This document shows, in pieces, positions 1 through 9,556 of a stretch of 64,000 nucleotides of DNA. The notes under the pieces were generated by a model. It made no database searches and had not been told where the DNA came from. It saw nothing but the letters and a program-made list of their open reading frames with translations. The translations under genes were made by a program, and so were the position numbers. Source of the DNA: Leptothermofonsia sichuanensis E412. Lineage in GTDB: Bacteria; Cyanobacteriota; Cyanobacteriia; Leptolyngbyales; Leptolyngbyaceae. Location: the NCBI RefSeq assembly GCF_019891175.1, contig NZ_CP072600.1:3968001-4032000 (forward strand), in the 5' to 3' direction. Position 1 is the first letter of the stretch, and every line of letters begins with the position of its first letter.

Positions 1-1
1 C

Positions 2-391
2 TTTTTTGGGATTTCCGCATTTCTGGTATTTGTTCTGCTGGGAATTCCCTATGCGCTGGCATTAGCGGCGATCGCAGGCGTGTTTGATCTGATTCCTGGT
101 ATTGGAGCAACCTTAGGCATCAGCCTGATCTCCATTATTGTTCTGCCTCAGGGCGTATTAACCAGCCTGAAAATACTGGTGAGCTGTATTGTGCTGCAAC
201 AGGTGGAAGAAAACTTGCTGATGCCCCGCATTATGCAGGGTTCAATCAACATGAACCCGGTTGTGATGTTTTTTGCGCTTCTGGTAGGTGCCCGGATTGC
301 CGGACTGGTGGGGGTTTTTCTGTCCATTCCGATCGCAGGTGTGCTGATCAGTTTATTTGATGTAGATGAGATGCGAGGTGAGGGGAATTAG
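2..391 (+). CDS. AI-2E family transporter, C-terminal fragment
   Basis: The frame is open from the window edge, so the gene starts upstream and only about 129 C-terminal residues are seen. The visible part is very hydrophobic. It contains the segment FDLIPGIGATLG and then EENLLMPRIMQGS with NMNPVVMFFALLVG, which are typical of the C-terminal half of AI-2E/PerM/YdiK membrane proteins. This family has about eight membrane helices in the inner membrane and members are linked to export of small molecules or ion antiport; the substrate cannot be told from sequence. An internal GTG at 80 could be mistaken for a start, but the family sequence clearly continues upstream of it. Confidence 0.85.
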   Translation, partial: FFGISAFLVFVLLGIPYALALAAIAGVFDLIPGIGATLGISLISIIVLPQGVLTSLKILVSCIVLQQVEENLLMPRIMQGSINMNPVVMFFALLVGARIAGLVGVFLSIPIAGVLISLFDVDEMRGEGN

Positions 392-540
392 GGAACAGGG
401 GGTCCTTTTTGAGCCAAAGGATTGAGAATGCAATGATCTGTAAAAGTCACCACAAAGGCACAAAGGACACAAAGCCAGTTCCTGATGCTTCTGGTGTGTT
501 TGTTATCTCAGGATGAGATTTTAATTCCCATTCCTAATAC

Positions 541-630
541 ATGAAGGCAGAAGGATGAAGGCTAAATTCCCATAAATTCTAAAGTTGAGCGTCAAGGCAC
601 TGTACGGTTATGTCTGCCAACCTGCACTAA
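541..630 (-). repeat. Repeat family I, copy 2
   Basis: About 90 bp that, read on the minus strand, match positions 9118-9207 with only scattered differences. Both copies start TAGTGCAGGTTGGCAGA and share the run ATAACCGTACAGTGCCTTGA, and both end near CTTCATC(C/T)TTCTGCCTTC. The stretch 392-540 before it holds no gene, only a fragment of the ACCACAAAGGCACAAAGG-type repeat near 447-480. The element ends 27 bp from the kinase stop codon. Confidence 0.85.
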
Positions 631-656
631 TCAGTCAAAACCGTTTCTCCTGGATT

Positions 657-2027
657 CTATGGCGGTGTGTTCCCCCCTTCCCCAGACTCTTTCTGGATGG
701 GTGATGGTTGTTCTGTGGGGGTCTTTTCAGCTTCTTGAGGTTGTTCTAGGACTTTGGAGTCTGGCAATTCTGGTTGGGGAGCTTCCGGGGGTGGAGCCAA
801 TCTATCCGTTTTTGGTGAAGATTCTGGTTCAGGGGAAATTGGAGAAGGGGTTGGAGTCGGGGACTGGGCATCTGGAGCTGGGGACTTCTGGGCTTCCACA
901 GGCCGGGGAGACGCCGTCACCTTCGGAGAAGGCGTTGGAACGGATGGTTCTGAGGGAGGGATGGCAGGTGTCGGAGTCTGATCTGCTGTTGGTGGAGAGG
1001 AGGATGGAATTAGTTGGGGTCTGAATAAGAAGACCCCAACTGCCAGCGCAACCACAAAGCTCATTAGGGCCAGGGGCAACAGCGTCAACCAGCTCAGGGG
1101 ACGAGTCCTGGAGGACACTGGCACGTCTGTTCTGGGCTTGCTGGCATAGCCGGGACTGACTGGAATGGTAACGCTGCGGGTGGTTGATCCGTTTGGGCTG
1201 GGTTCAGTCTCTGATTGGAAATCTGGCAGTCGTTTCAGCCATTCATCCACGCTGGGAGGGCGATCGCCTGGCTCCACTGCCATGCCCCAGAGAACTGCCT
1301 GGTTGGTGGCTGCACTCAAACCAGGGCATAAATCACGAGGGGCGATCAGGGGCTGGCGATCGCGCAGAACAGACGCCACCGGGACCTCTGCTGTGACCAG
1401 GGTGTAAAGGGTGGCAGCCAGTCCATAAACATCGGTTGCAGGGGTTCTCCGCTCCTGAGGCAGGTACTGCTCGATCGGCGCATAACCGGGTGAAACCAGG
1501 CCTGTATGGGTCTGGGTTTCACCAGGCGAAAATTCACGCGCAATCCCAAAGTCAATTAATACAACCTGGTCCGTTCTCTGTCGCAGAATGATGTTTTGGG
1601 GCTTGACATCGCGATGGAGCAACCCATTAAGATGTACCACTTTCAGAGCTGCCCCAATCTGCCGGATGTAGTGAATTGCAGTGGCTTCCGGCAACGGAGA
1701 AGCCGGTAGGACAACCGTATCCAGCGTCGGACCAGGGACATACTCCATCACGATAAATGGTAGTCCATCTTCGGTGAAAAAATCCAGCACCCGCACAATG
1801 TTGGGATGAATACACAGAGCTAGTCGTTTCGCCTCATCCTGGAACTGCCGTTGCGATCGGGCAAAGTTGGGATTCAGGCGAAATGATTCATCCAGTGTTT
1901 TGATCACGACTGTCTGCGCCAGGGCATGCAAGGCGACCCGGTAAGTGACCCCAAAGCCACCCCGTCCCAGCTCTCGATCAACGGTGTATTTTCCGTTCTG
2001 TAAGTGCCTTCCAACCAGTGTTGCCAT
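657..2027 (-). CDS. Membrane-anchored Ser/Thr protein kinase (Hanks type)
   Basis: 456 residues. The kinase domain spans about residues 14-270: glycine loop GRGGFG (21-26), ATP-anchoring lysine VIK (43), catalytic loop HRDVKPQN (138-145) and DFG (159-161), followed by an APIEQY activation-segment element. All catalytic residues are present, so it should be active. A single membrane helix lies at about 312-335. Beyond it is a Pro/Ser/Thr/Glu-rich tail of about 110 residues, which here would lie on the far side of the membrane and has no recognisable sensor domain. Cyanobacterial PknB-like kinases have this layout. It lies 33 bp downstream of the start-side neighbourhood of the PAS/LuxR gene and on the same strand, so co-transcription is possible. 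Targets are unknown. Confidence 0.92.
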   Translation of the reverse strand: MATLVGRHLQNGKYTVDRELGRGGFGVTYRVALHALAQTVVIKTLDESFRLNPNFARSQRQFQDEAKRLALCIHPNIVRVLDFFTEDGLPFIVMEYVPGPTLDTVVLPASPLPEATAIHYIRQIGAALKVVHLNGLLHRDVKPQNIILRQRTDQVVLIDFGIAREFSPGETQTHTGLVSPGYAPIEQYLPQERRTPATDVYGLAATLYTLVTAEVPVASVLRDRQPLIAPRDLCPGLSAATNQAVLWGMAVEPGDRPPSVDEWLKRLPDFQSETEPSPNGSTTRSVTIPVSPGYASKPRTDVPVSSRTRPLSWLTLLPLALMSFVVALAVGVFLFRPQLIPSSSPPTADQTPTPAIPPSEPSVPTPSPKVTASPRPVEAQKSPAPDAQSPTPTPSPISPEPESSPKTDRLAPPPEAPQPELPDSKVLEQPQEAEKTPTEQPSPIQKESGEGGNTPP

Positions 2028-2060
2028 GAGCTTAAAGTAGCGCGTGAGTCGATCATACCT

Positions 2061-2627
2061 TCACAGCTCTCTTTCTGCAGCTTTCTGTCTTTTAACGTGG
2101 ATGTCCTTAATGTGTTTTTTCACGGTGTTCAAACTGATGTAGAGTTCTCTGGCAATTTCTTGATAGCTGTTGCCCATGCGGTGCAGAAGCCACACCTCTG
2201 CCTGGCGGGGAGTCAGTTCATATTGCTGCACTTCTGCGATCGCCCGACTCTGGAGTGACTTGCTGCAATCCTCCATCATGACAACCAGATGGGGGATGTG
2301 GGCCTCTTGCAGGGGGAGCCAGCGGACTCGCAAGCGAAAGAGTTCAGACTTGTTCAACGCAATTTCTGACTCAATCATGACTGAGCGGTTAGAGTACAGG
2401 CTGAGGCTCTCAATCAACGCCTGACAGACTCGCCAGATTTCTTTTGGAAGACCCGTCTTGCCCTGGTTTAATCGTTGACAAATGCGGTGAGCTGCCTCAT
2501 TGATGTAAACCTGTTCACCCTGGACAGTGAGAATCAGAACACCATCCAGGAAACTTTCAAGTACACCTTGCAACAGAATCGAGTTGGTGTGGGTAGATTG
2601 TTGGAAATAGCTGGATTGAGTAAGCAT
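2061..2627 (-). CDS. PAS-LuxR-type transcriptional regulator (copy 1)
   Basis: 188 residues from the ATG at 2627. An in-frame start at 2813 would add 62 residues without family character, and the paralogue at 42703-43254 begins at the equivalent point, so the shorter form is preferred. The N-terminal part (about 10-110) looks like a small PAS sensor: ILLQGVLESFLDGVLILTVQGE. The C-terminal part (about 125-185) is a GerE/LuxR helix-turn-helix: ELTPRQAEVW, then ELYISLNTVKKHIKDIH. It probably binds DNA in response to an unidentified signal; it has no phospho-receiver domain. A GGGGGCTAGGTAA motif (plus-strand reading) sits just upstream of the start and is nearly repeated upstream of the paralogue. 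Confidence 0.85.
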   Translation of the reverse strand: MLTQSSYFQQSTHTNSILLQGVLESFLDGVLILTVQGEQVYINEAAHRICQRLNQGKTGLPKEIWRVCQALIESLSLYSNRSVMIESEIALNKSELFRLRVRWLPLQEAHIPHLVVMMEDCSKSLQSRAIAEVQQYELTPRQAEVWLLHRMGNSYQEIARELYISLNTVKKHIKDIHVKRQKAAEREL

Positions 2628-2900
2628 AAGTACACGGGGGCTAGGTAACCATTTGCGAACGAGGATGTCAGAGTTTTCATCACGGCTGTCATGCCCTTCA
2701 GGTAAGGATTGGGCGATCGCAGCGTGAGACGGTAAGACGCAAATCCTGATTCGAATAAATGAATACGGAATCTCAGGCATAGAGAAAAGATGCACATTCG
2801 CAGGTGAATTCAACTGAGAGGATGGTGGATGGGGAGACCTTAGTGGTTAATGACTTATCGGGCGATCGCGCCAGTATTATGCGAACCAGTCAAAAAATGG

Positions 2901-2980
2901 GGCATTGCTAAATCTGGGGATGAAAAAGGTGTTGGATGCTTGAAACTTCGTTTCAATTCATCCCGCTTTTCAGCAATGCC
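2901..2980 (-). repeat. Palindromic repeat family H, copy 1
   Basis: About 80 bp with complementary ends: GGCATTGCT at the left pairs with AGCAATGCC at the right. On the minus strand the centre contains TGAATTGAAACGAAGTTTCA, as in copy 3 at 13222-13302. It is flanked by CAAAAAATGG (2891-2900) and CAAAAATGG (2980-2988), a candidate target duplication. No gene lies between 2628 and 3061. Confidence 0.8.
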
Positions 2981-2988
2981 AAAAATGG

Positions 2989-3062
2989 AGGTTGCCAATT
3001 CTGGGGATGCATTGAGCATTGGATGCCTGGCAACCTTTTCATTCATTCCGCTATTCAGGCAC
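2989..3062 (-). repeat. Palindromic repeat family H, degenerate copy 2 in tandem
   Basis: Lies directly after copy 1 in the same orientation. On the minus strand it reads GTGCCTGAATAGCGGAATGA and ends in CCAGAATTGGCAACC, so the ends pair (GGTTGCCA/TGGCAACC-like) although the sequence has diverged. A third CAAAAAAATG follows at 3062-3071. That stretch is also the T-tract of the cpc terminator on the other strand, so it may not be a duplication. Confidence 0.65.
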
Positions 3063-3109
3063 AAAAAAATGCCCTCAAACTTTCAGAAACCTCTAAAAGT
3101 TTGAGGGCA
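3062..3109 (-). terminator. Intrinsic terminator of the cpc operon
   Basis: A perfect 14-bp inverted repeat (3070-3083 and 3096-3109) is followed, in the minus-strand transcript, by seven consecutive T residues (complement of 3063-3069). It sits 155 bp beyond the stop of the lyase-like gene in the correct orientation to end the cpcB-cpcA-cpcE transcript. Confidence 0.8.
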
Positions 3110-3264
3110 CACATGAACATTTAGGTGTCATCCAGACTTATCTCTCCCAGGCGGACGAGTTATGCAAACCTATCCAGTGAGTTTTATAGAAGAGGACAGG
3201 GTTTGAAAGGGGTTTACCAACCTGCAAAATCTGCCTGGCAGCCCACGAGCAGCCCACAGCATAC

Positions 3265-4083
3265 TTACAACAACCCATCCATCAACGCCATCACCCGCAC
3301 AGCACCTTCAGACAGCCGATCAAAGGGAGAGTGGTGGATTTGATGTTCCAAAATTCCCTTCAGGGCTATCAGTTTCAGACTATTTTCAGCATGGGTATCA
3401 AAAATCGCTTCTGCGGCTGGCAGGTAACCTATGGCACCTAAATCCGCCAGGGCAGCCCGCCTCAGTTGCAAGTCTGAGCAGGACAATGCCTGCACCAACC
3501 GTTCCCCATAGGCAAAGTCCTGGGTTAACTGATACAGGGACCGAGCCGCAGCGTATTGTACCCGCTCAATTGGATGATCCAGAAATGGTTGAATCAAGGG
3601 AACCGCATCCGTCGCCTCCAGCGTGCCAAGCGCCTCCATAATGGCATCATAGGGTTGGGAATAGTCAGGCTGTTTCGCAATCAGGCGATCGCCCTCTAAA
3701 CCCAACTTCAACAACTGGATTAAATCAGGAATGCAAACCGGATCCCCCAGCTTTTCCAGGGATTGTGCCGCAGCCTCCCGCACATAAAAATCAGCGCAGG
3801 CTAAACACTGAATCAGGGCTGGCACTGCCTGTCGATCACCCAACTTACCCAATGCCCGGGCTGCATTTCGCCGTAGCGGATACCCTCCATCTTCTGTGCA
3901 GTCGGCTTCATCCGCTAATGCCTGAATCAGCAGGGTAATTACCTCAGGCTCCCGTACTCGAAACCTGCCCAACCACCAAGCCGCATAGACACGCAGCCCC
4001 AGATCCTCTCCCTGGAGATTTGCGATCGCCTGCTGTACGGTCAGAGACTCAGCAGTTTGAACGGTATTCGGTTCATTATCCAT
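3265..4083 (-). CDS. cpcE: HEAT-repeat phycobilin lyase subunit, CpcE type
   Basis: 272 residues built of PBS-lyase HEAT-like repeats: RRNAARALGKLGDRQAVPAL, VREAAAQSLEKLGDPVCIPD and VQYAAARSLYQLT can be seen. CpcE works with CpcF to attach phycocyanobilin to the single alpha-subunit cysteine of phycocyanin. The length (about 270) and the position directly downstream of cpcA fit CpcE. No cpcF-like gene and no linker genes (cpcC/cpcD) are present nearby, so a CpcF partner must be encoded elsewhere. Because related E-type subunits (PecE, other lyases) share the fold, CpcE is an assignment by context plus sequence. An intrinsic terminator (4229-4290) and a palindromic repeat lie between cpcA and this gene, suggesting expression well below that of cpcBA. 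Confidence 0.82.
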   Translation of the reverse strand: MDNEPNTVQTAESLTVQQAIANLQGEDLGLRVYAAWWLGRFRVREPEVITLLIQALADEADCTEDGGYPLRRNAARALGKLGDRQAVPALIQCLACADFYVREAAAQSLEKLGDPVCIPDLIQLLKLGLEGDRLIAKQPDYSQPYDAIMEALGTLEATDAVPLIQPFLDHPIERVQYAAARSLYQLTQDFAYGERLVQALSCSDLQLRRAALADLGAIGYLPAAEAIFDTHAENSLKLIALKGILEHQIHHSPFDRLSEGAVRVMALMDGLL

Positions 4084-4110
4084 AAAATAACGCGAAGTGC
4101 GACAATCTTC

Positions 4111-4176
4111 AGATCCCCGGTGTCTGAAAAGGTTAGCCAGTCAATTCGATTGAAGTCCACAAGACACCGGGGATCT
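4111..4176. repeat. Palindromic repeat family G, copy 1
   Basis: Perfect 15-bp inverted ends, AGATCCCCGGTGTCT (4111-4125) and AGACACCGGGGATCT (4162-4176), with a 36-bp middle. A second copy with a related middle is at 63890-63951. It lies in the 219-bp cpcA-cpcE spacer. Confidence 0.8.
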
Positions 4177-4228
4177 TGGCTTCCAGGCTGCCCATGGCGT
4201 AAATGGAGTCTTTATAAATTCATCCTCT

Positions 4229-4290
4229 TAAAAAGATCTGGAGCGGCATACAGGCACTAACCACTCGCCAGCACCCATCCACCGCTCCAG
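4229..4290 (-). terminator. Intrinsic terminator/attenuator between cpcA and cpcE
   Basis: On the minus strand CTGGAGCGG (4290-4282) pairs with CCGCTCCAG (4246-4238), followed by ATCTTTTT. It lies 13 bp after the cpcA stop. Terminators after cpcA that let only part of the transcripts read on into downstream genes are well known in cpc operons; read-through here is inferred. Confidence 0.75.
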
Positions 4291-4302
4291 GTTAACAAAC
4301 AA

Positions 4303-4791
4303 CTAGCTCAGAGAGTTGATTGCATAGTCAATGTAGGAGTTTGCCTCAACAGCGGGGTCCCCACTCAGACCATGATTGGCTTTGATATACTTCAGCGCTT
4401 CAACGTACCAGCTGGGAGACAACTCAAAGGTGGAGTTAATTTCAGCCAGTCCACCCAGGAGATAGTCATCCATTGGACCTGTGCCACCGACCACCAGGCA
4501 GTAGGTGATCATCCGCAGGTAGTAGCCGATGTCACGAACACACTTGGCCTTACCCGTTGGGGTAGAAGCGTAGTTTGGTCCCTGCATCTGGGTGGTGTAG
4601 GGAAACTTCTGGTATACCGCATTGGCAGCACCTTCAGCCAGAGATTCAGCCTTGGAGGTCAGGGCTTTAGCTGCTTCCAGACTGGCACTGGCTTGACGAA
4701 ACCGACCAAAAGCAACCTGGATTTCAGTGCTGCTCAGAAAGCGACCTTGAGAATCAGCAGCAGCGACAGCTTCAGTTAGAGGGGTCTTCAT
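4303..4791 (-). CDS. cpcA: C-phycocyanin alpha subunit
   Basis: 162 residues, the standard length. It begins [20 protein letters not shown] and contains [13 protein letters not shown], whose cysteine (C83 here, equivalent to alpha-84) carries phycocyanobilin, and ends [12 protein letters not shown]. The IGYYLRM and [13 protein letters not shown] segments are of CpcA rather than PecA type. It pairs with CpcB to form the alpha-beta monomer of phycobilisome rods on the thylakoid surface. It is 146 bp downstream of cpcB with a GGGAGA ribosome site about 9 bases before the ATG. Confidence 0.97.
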   Translation of the reverse strand: MKTPLTEAVAAADSQGRFLSSTEIQVAFGRFRQASASLEAAKALTSKAESLAEGAANAVYQKFPYTTQMQGPNYASTPTGKAKCVRDIGYYLRMITYCLVVGGTGPMDDYLLGGLAEINSTFELSPSWYVEALKYIKANHGLSGDPAVEANSYIDYAINSLS

Positions 4792-4937
4792 TGGTTTGGT
4801 ATCTCCCTAGGTTTTACAAAAATTTTGGTTGAAAGAAAATCATCAGTTGCCCTCTGTCATGGCTATCTATCATGAATGGCTACCTATCAATAAGTAGACT
4901 GCCCCATGAGGAGATGACCCGCAGACAGGCACACTGA

Positions 4938-5892
<955 letters not shown>

Positions 5893-6048
5893 GTGGCAAC
5901 GAAGAAACCCAGGTTAAACATTACACTGAACGACATCGAACGGGAGAAGTTGGAAAAGCTGGCTGAAGAGTCAGGGCTTTCCCTATCTCGCACGATCGCC
6001 CAGTTAATTCGTAAAGCAAAACTTAAGGAAAATAATAAGAAAGATTAA
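5893..6048 (+). CDS. Small ribbon-helix-helix (CopG-like) protein
   Basis: From the GTG at 5893 it encodes 51 residues, VATKKPRLNITLNDIERE followed by a KLAEESGLSLSRTIAQLIRKA helix pair, which is the beta-strand-helix-helix pattern of CopG/MetJ-type DNA-binding dimers. An in-frame ATG at 5821 would add 24 residues with no family resemblance, so the short form is preferred. No toxin gene follows, so a role as an antitoxin is not supported. It could be an autonomous regulator. It runs divergently from cpcB. Confidence 0.6.
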   Translation: MATKKPRLNITLNDIEREKLEKLAEESGLSLSRTIAQLIRKAKLKENNKKD

Positions 6049-6098
6049 GAAAAGTGTTAACAATGAAGCTCTGCGCCCAACCAGTCTAGTCCCTGATT

Positions 6099-6338
6099 AT
6101 GAAAACAATCGCCATTTTCTTGACCTCCCTCATCATCGCTGGCTGGATTGGTGCGATCGCCGTTCTCTCTGTTCAAAATTATTCGTCTATCACGCTCCGG
6201 TTTGCTCAGTTTGAGTCGTTCCCAATGCCTCTGGGATTGGTGCTGTCGTTCAGTGTGGCATTGGGGGTCGTAGGGACAGCCATTTTACAACCCCTGTTGA
6301 ATGCACCGGGGTATGAGGAAGAAGATTTCGAGGATTAA
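6099..6338 (+). CDS. LapA/DUF1049-like small membrane protein
   Basis: 79 residues with two predicted membrane helices (about 5-25 and 44-66) separated by SVQNYSSITLRFAQFES, the pattern of LapA-domain (DUF1049) inner-membrane proteins, and a short acidic tail (EEEDFED). In other bacteria the homologues assist lipopolysaccharide assembly; the cyanobacterial role is not settled. It is 42 bp upstream of the FkbM gene and may be co-transcribed. Confidence 0.7.
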   Translation: MKTIAIFLTSLIIAGWIGAIAVLSVQNYSSITLRFAQFESFPMPLGLVLSFSVALGVVGTAILQPLLNAPGYEEEDFED

Positions 6339-6380
6339 CCGTGATGTGCATTATCCTGTGAGCATCGCCATCGAAACACC

Positions 6381-7277
6381 ATGACTCCATTGCTGATGAA
6401 ATTAAGGCGCTACCTCAAGGGAAGCCTATCCAGTATTCGGAGGCTGGCACCAAAGGATTTTTTAAGAGTCATGACTGGCTCAGATGAGGTCATCAAATGG
6501 ATTGAAGAACATCACTTTTCCATTGTGCTCAATATTCACGATCGGGCGATCGGACTACCAATTCTGCTCAAGTCTGGCTATGAGGAAAATGTGGTCCAGG
6601 TGTTCTTAAACCATCTCAAGCCAGACACTCATTTTATAGATATTGGTGCCAATATTGGCTATTACAGTTTGCTGACTGCCAGTCATTGCCCCCAGGGAAA
6701 AGTTTTTAGTTTTGAACCGGATGCAACAAACTTTCGGCGGTTGAAAGCAAGTATTAGTTTCAACGGATTTGATTCCATTGTCCAGGCCTACCAACTGGCC
6801 GTCAGTGATCACAATGGGGCTATCTTAATTTATGATGCTGGCAGTTCTGCCAACTCTGGAGCAAAGGTCACCGCTAAAGATACGGAGTCCCTGAGTCCCT
6901 ATGTAAATGCTCCAAACCCTATATATAAGGCAATCGAAGCCGTTACCCTTGACTCATTTTTGGGACAAACCAACATTGATTTAATTAAGCTCGACATTGA
7001 AGGTCATGAGCCGTTCGCTCTCCAGGGTATGCAACAGTTGTTACGGCAAAATCAACCGACCATCTTCACTGAATTTGCCCCTATTAGCCTGAATCATATC
7101 GGTAAGATTTCACCCGAAGATTTTCTACAGTTTTTTATTGACCTGGATTATCAGATAAGTGCGATCGATGAAACTGGCAATCTCATCTGCTGTCAACAAG
7201 ATATTGCTGTCGTCATTCGCTACTTTCAAACCCAGCGCCAGAATCATATCGATTTGTTGATAAAGCCCCGGCTATAG
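6381..7277 (+). CDS. FkbM family SAM-dependent methyltransferase
   Basis: 298 residues. The SAM-binding glycine motif is THFIDIGANIGYYSLL (about 86-101), followed by the acidic motif VFSFEPDATNFRRL and the FkbM signature IDLIKLDIEGHEPFALQGM. Members methylate hydroxyl groups of sugars, lipids or secondary metabolites; the substrate is not evident here. There is no glycosyltransferase next to it. It uses an ATG at 6381. Confidence 0.85.
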   Translation: MTPLLMKLRRYLKGSLSSIRRLAPKDFLRVMTGSDEVIKWIEEHHFSIVLNIHDRAIGLPILLKSGYEENVVQVFLNHLKPDTHFIDIGANIGYYSLLTASHCPQGKVFSFEPDATNFRRLKASISFNGFDSIVQAYQLAVSDHNGAILIYDAGSSANSGAKVTAKDTESLSPYVNAPNPIYKAIEAVTLDSFLGQTNIDLIKLDIEGHEPFALQGMQQLLRQNQPTIFTEFAPISLNHIGKISPEDFLQFFIDLDYQISAIDETGNLICCQQDIAVVIRYFQTQRQNHIDLLIKPRL

Positions 7278-7617
7278 AAGGCGCACGGCATTTTTCAGCC
7301 CAGCAATCTTTGAAATGAATCAACCACAATGCCGGGTATCAGGTTTCGGGCTTCGATGTGATCGCGGCTCGACGACTCAACTGAGATCCTCAACCGAGAT
7401 CGCCGAAGTCTGCGTGCCCGCCAGACGCCTCAGCCAACCAGTGTAGCGATCGCAAACTTCTGTCGTGCTATCCTTTTGCCCCTGTGCCCTGTCCTCCGTC
7501 TCCTATCCCCTGCTATATGCAGACGACTCCCACTCTGCAAGTGACTGGCAACCGATGGGTACTCTGAGTGAATAGCTGCGTTCAAGATTTTCAACTTCTC
7601 TCATTCTATCCGGGCAA
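7278..7617. other. Intergenic region without a recognisable gene
   Basis: 340 bp between the FkbM gene and recQ. It has HIP1-type GATCGC octamers and a pyrimidine-rich tract around 7470-7520, but no convincing coding frame, terminator or repeat shared with the rest of the window. Confidence 0.5.
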
Positions 7618-9120
7618 ATGCATCTTCCATCACGCACTTCCCAGTGTGCAACCCAGGCATCAATTCGGGCAAAACTCCAGGAAATCTGGGGATATTCAGA
7701 CTTTCGTCCACCCCAGGGAGACATTGTTCAGTGTTTACTGGCGCAGCGAGATTCGCTGATCATCATGCCAACGGGAGGCGGCAAGTCCATCTGTTTCCAA
7801 CTTCCGGCACTGCTGCAACCAGGCTTGACTCTGGTGGTTTCTCCTCTGGTGGCGCTAATGGAAAACCAGGTGCAGGAATTGCGCGAACGGCACCCTTCGC
7901 TTAGATGGTCGGTGGCATCGTTGCACAGTGAACTTTCTAAACAGCAACGCCGACAAACCCTGTGGGCATTGGAAAATCATAAGCTACGGTTGCTCTACCT
8001 TTCGCCAGAAACACTGTTGAGTGCGCCGCTATGGGAAAAACTATGCCATCCAGCCCTGAAAATCAATCATCTGATTTTGGATGAAGCCCATTGCCTGTCC
8101 CAGTGGGGAGACACGTTCAGACCAGCCTATTTTCGATTGGGCACGGTGCGATCGGCGCTACTTCAACCCAAACCAGCGGGAAGTCGAATTGCCATTGCCG
8201 CCTTTACAGCTACGGCAGATCCCCACACTCAACAAACAATCCAGCGGATCCTGCAACTTCAGCAACCAGAAGTTTTTCGGCTCAATCCCTATCGTTCTAA
8301 CCTCAGTCTAAATGTGCAAGTCGTCTGGACTCCCCGTGGACGCCGACAGCAGTTGCTCAGGTTTATTCAGACCCATGGAAACCAGGCGGGACTGGTCTAT
8401 GTCCGGACGCGCCGCGACAGCGAAATATTGGCAGAGTGGCTGAGCCAGCAAGGATATCGAACAGCCGCCTATCATGCCGGGTTAAGCCCCGATGAGCGTC
8501 GTTTGATTGAAAATACCTGGATTAATGATGAGATTCAGTTCGTTGTCTGTACCAATGCTTTTGGCATGGGGATTAACAAACCCAATGTCAGATGGGTAGC
8601 CCATTACCATGCTCCCTCATTGCTATCAGAGTATATCCAGGAGGTGGGACGGGCGGGTAGGGATGGGCGACCAGCCACGGCATTAACTTTAATCAGTGAA
8701 ACCACTGGCTTGCTTGATTCAGAAGATAAACAACGATGGCAATTTTTTGAAAACCAGACGCAAAAGCACCAGCAAATGGCGCAACAGTTGGTAAAGCAGT
8801 TACCCCCTCAAGGAGATGTGGAAACGGTGAGTCGTCAGTTTCAGGGTGGTGCACTGGCACTATCCTGGCTGCATGGGGCAGGTCAACTTCAATGGCAAAC
8901 CCCTTTTCGATACGAACTGCTTCGGTCAGCAAAGACCTCATCCCTGGCTGACGGAAATATCCGGGCATCCCAACAGATGGCTAAATTTCTCAAAACTCGC
9001 AATTGCCGCTGGAAATTTTTGTTGAGTGCCTTTGGTTTTCCAGCGGAAGCGCAAAGCCTCCAGTGCGATCGCTGCGATAATTGCCGCAAACAGGATAAAG
9101 GCAGGGGAACAAATCCCTAG
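7618..9120 (+). CDS. recQ: ATP-dependent DNA helicase, RecQ family
   Basis: 500 residues. Helicase motifs are intact: Walker A PTGGGKS (51-57), DEAH (155-158), FTATAD, and motif VI EVGRAGRDG. The C-terminal zinc site is present as RNCRWK...LQCDRCDNC (four cysteines). It lacks an HRDC domain, so it is a short RecQ with helicase core plus RecQ-Ct zinc region. RecQ enzymes unwind DNA 3'-5' in recombination and fork repair. The ATG at 7618 is the first good start. The stop codon TAG (9118-9120) is formed by the first bases of a repeat element. It neighbours the replication genes on the opposite strand, which may reflect a joint role or chance. Confidence 0.92.
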   Translation: MHLPSRTSQCATQASIRAKLQEIWGYSDFRPPQGDIVQCLLAQRDSLIIMPTGGGKSICFQLPALLQPGLTLVVSPLVALMENQVQELRERHPSLRWSVASLHSELSKQQRRQTLWALENHKLRLLYLSPETLLSAPLWEKLCHPALKINHLILDEAHCLSQWGDTFRPAYFRLGTVRSALLQPKPAGSRIAIAAFTATADPHTQQTIQRILQLQQPEVFRLNPYRSNLSLNVQVVWTPRGRRQQLLRFIQTHGNQAGLVYVRTRRDSEILAEWLSQQGYRTAAYHAGLSPDERRLIENTWINDEIQFVVCTNAFGMGINKPNVRWVAHYHAPSLLSEYIQEVGRAGRDGRPATALTLISETTGLLDSEDKQRWQFFENQTQKHQQMAQQLVKQLPPQGDVETVSRQFQGGALALSWLHGAGQLQWQTPFRYELLRSAKTSSLADGNIRASQQMAKFLKTRNCRWKFLLSAFGFPAEAQSLQCDRCDNCRKQDKGRGTNP

Positions 9121-9207
9121 TGCAGGTTGGCAGAGATAACCGTACAGTGCCTTGATGCTTAACTTTAAGAATTTATCGGGATTTTCGCCTTCATCTTTCT
9201 GCCTTCT
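9118..9207 (+). repeat. Repeat family I, copy 1, overlapping the recQ stop
   Basis: Near-identical to 541-630 on the other strand. Its first bases, TAGTGCAGG, provide the recQ stop codon. The start matches the end of family B elements (TAGTGCAGGTTGCC), so the two families share a terminus. Confidence 0.85.
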
Positions 9208-9556
9208 CACACCAGAAGTCTTATCTACCCATCTATTAACCTGGCAATGATAGAGAGTGTATTTTCTCTGGTTACTAAACTCTGGCTTAGTAACACTTTA
9301 ATTCCACATCTTCCCATGTTGCAGAAATTGCCACTTTGAACTCACACGTACTTTGAGATCCGTACTTTGAGCATCCGTTCATGGCCCATTTCATGGCTCA
9401 TCCATCAAAACAAGATGCAAACTCAATTTGTGGCAGATTGACAGGCAGGAGGTGAGAAGTTATCCATGAGGTAAAACTTTAGCCTCACCTCCATCCCTAG
9501 ATATATCTGGCGTGGAAGTGTTCTGGTGAACATTTATCTGGCAGTTAACGACCAGG
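9208..9556. other. Intergenic region with a short dyad and a repeated 11-mer
   Basis: No gene seen. It contains the 8-bp inverted repeat GTTACTAA/TTAGTAAC (9271-9278 and 9287-9294) and two direct copies of CGTACTTTGAG at 9347-9357 and 9361-9371. Either could be a protein site; nothing proves it. Confidence 0.4.

Noticed and set aside
9461-9469. TTATCCATG read as a DnaA box
   Set aside because: It is a single imperfect match with no cluster, so it does not support a DnaA-type origin.
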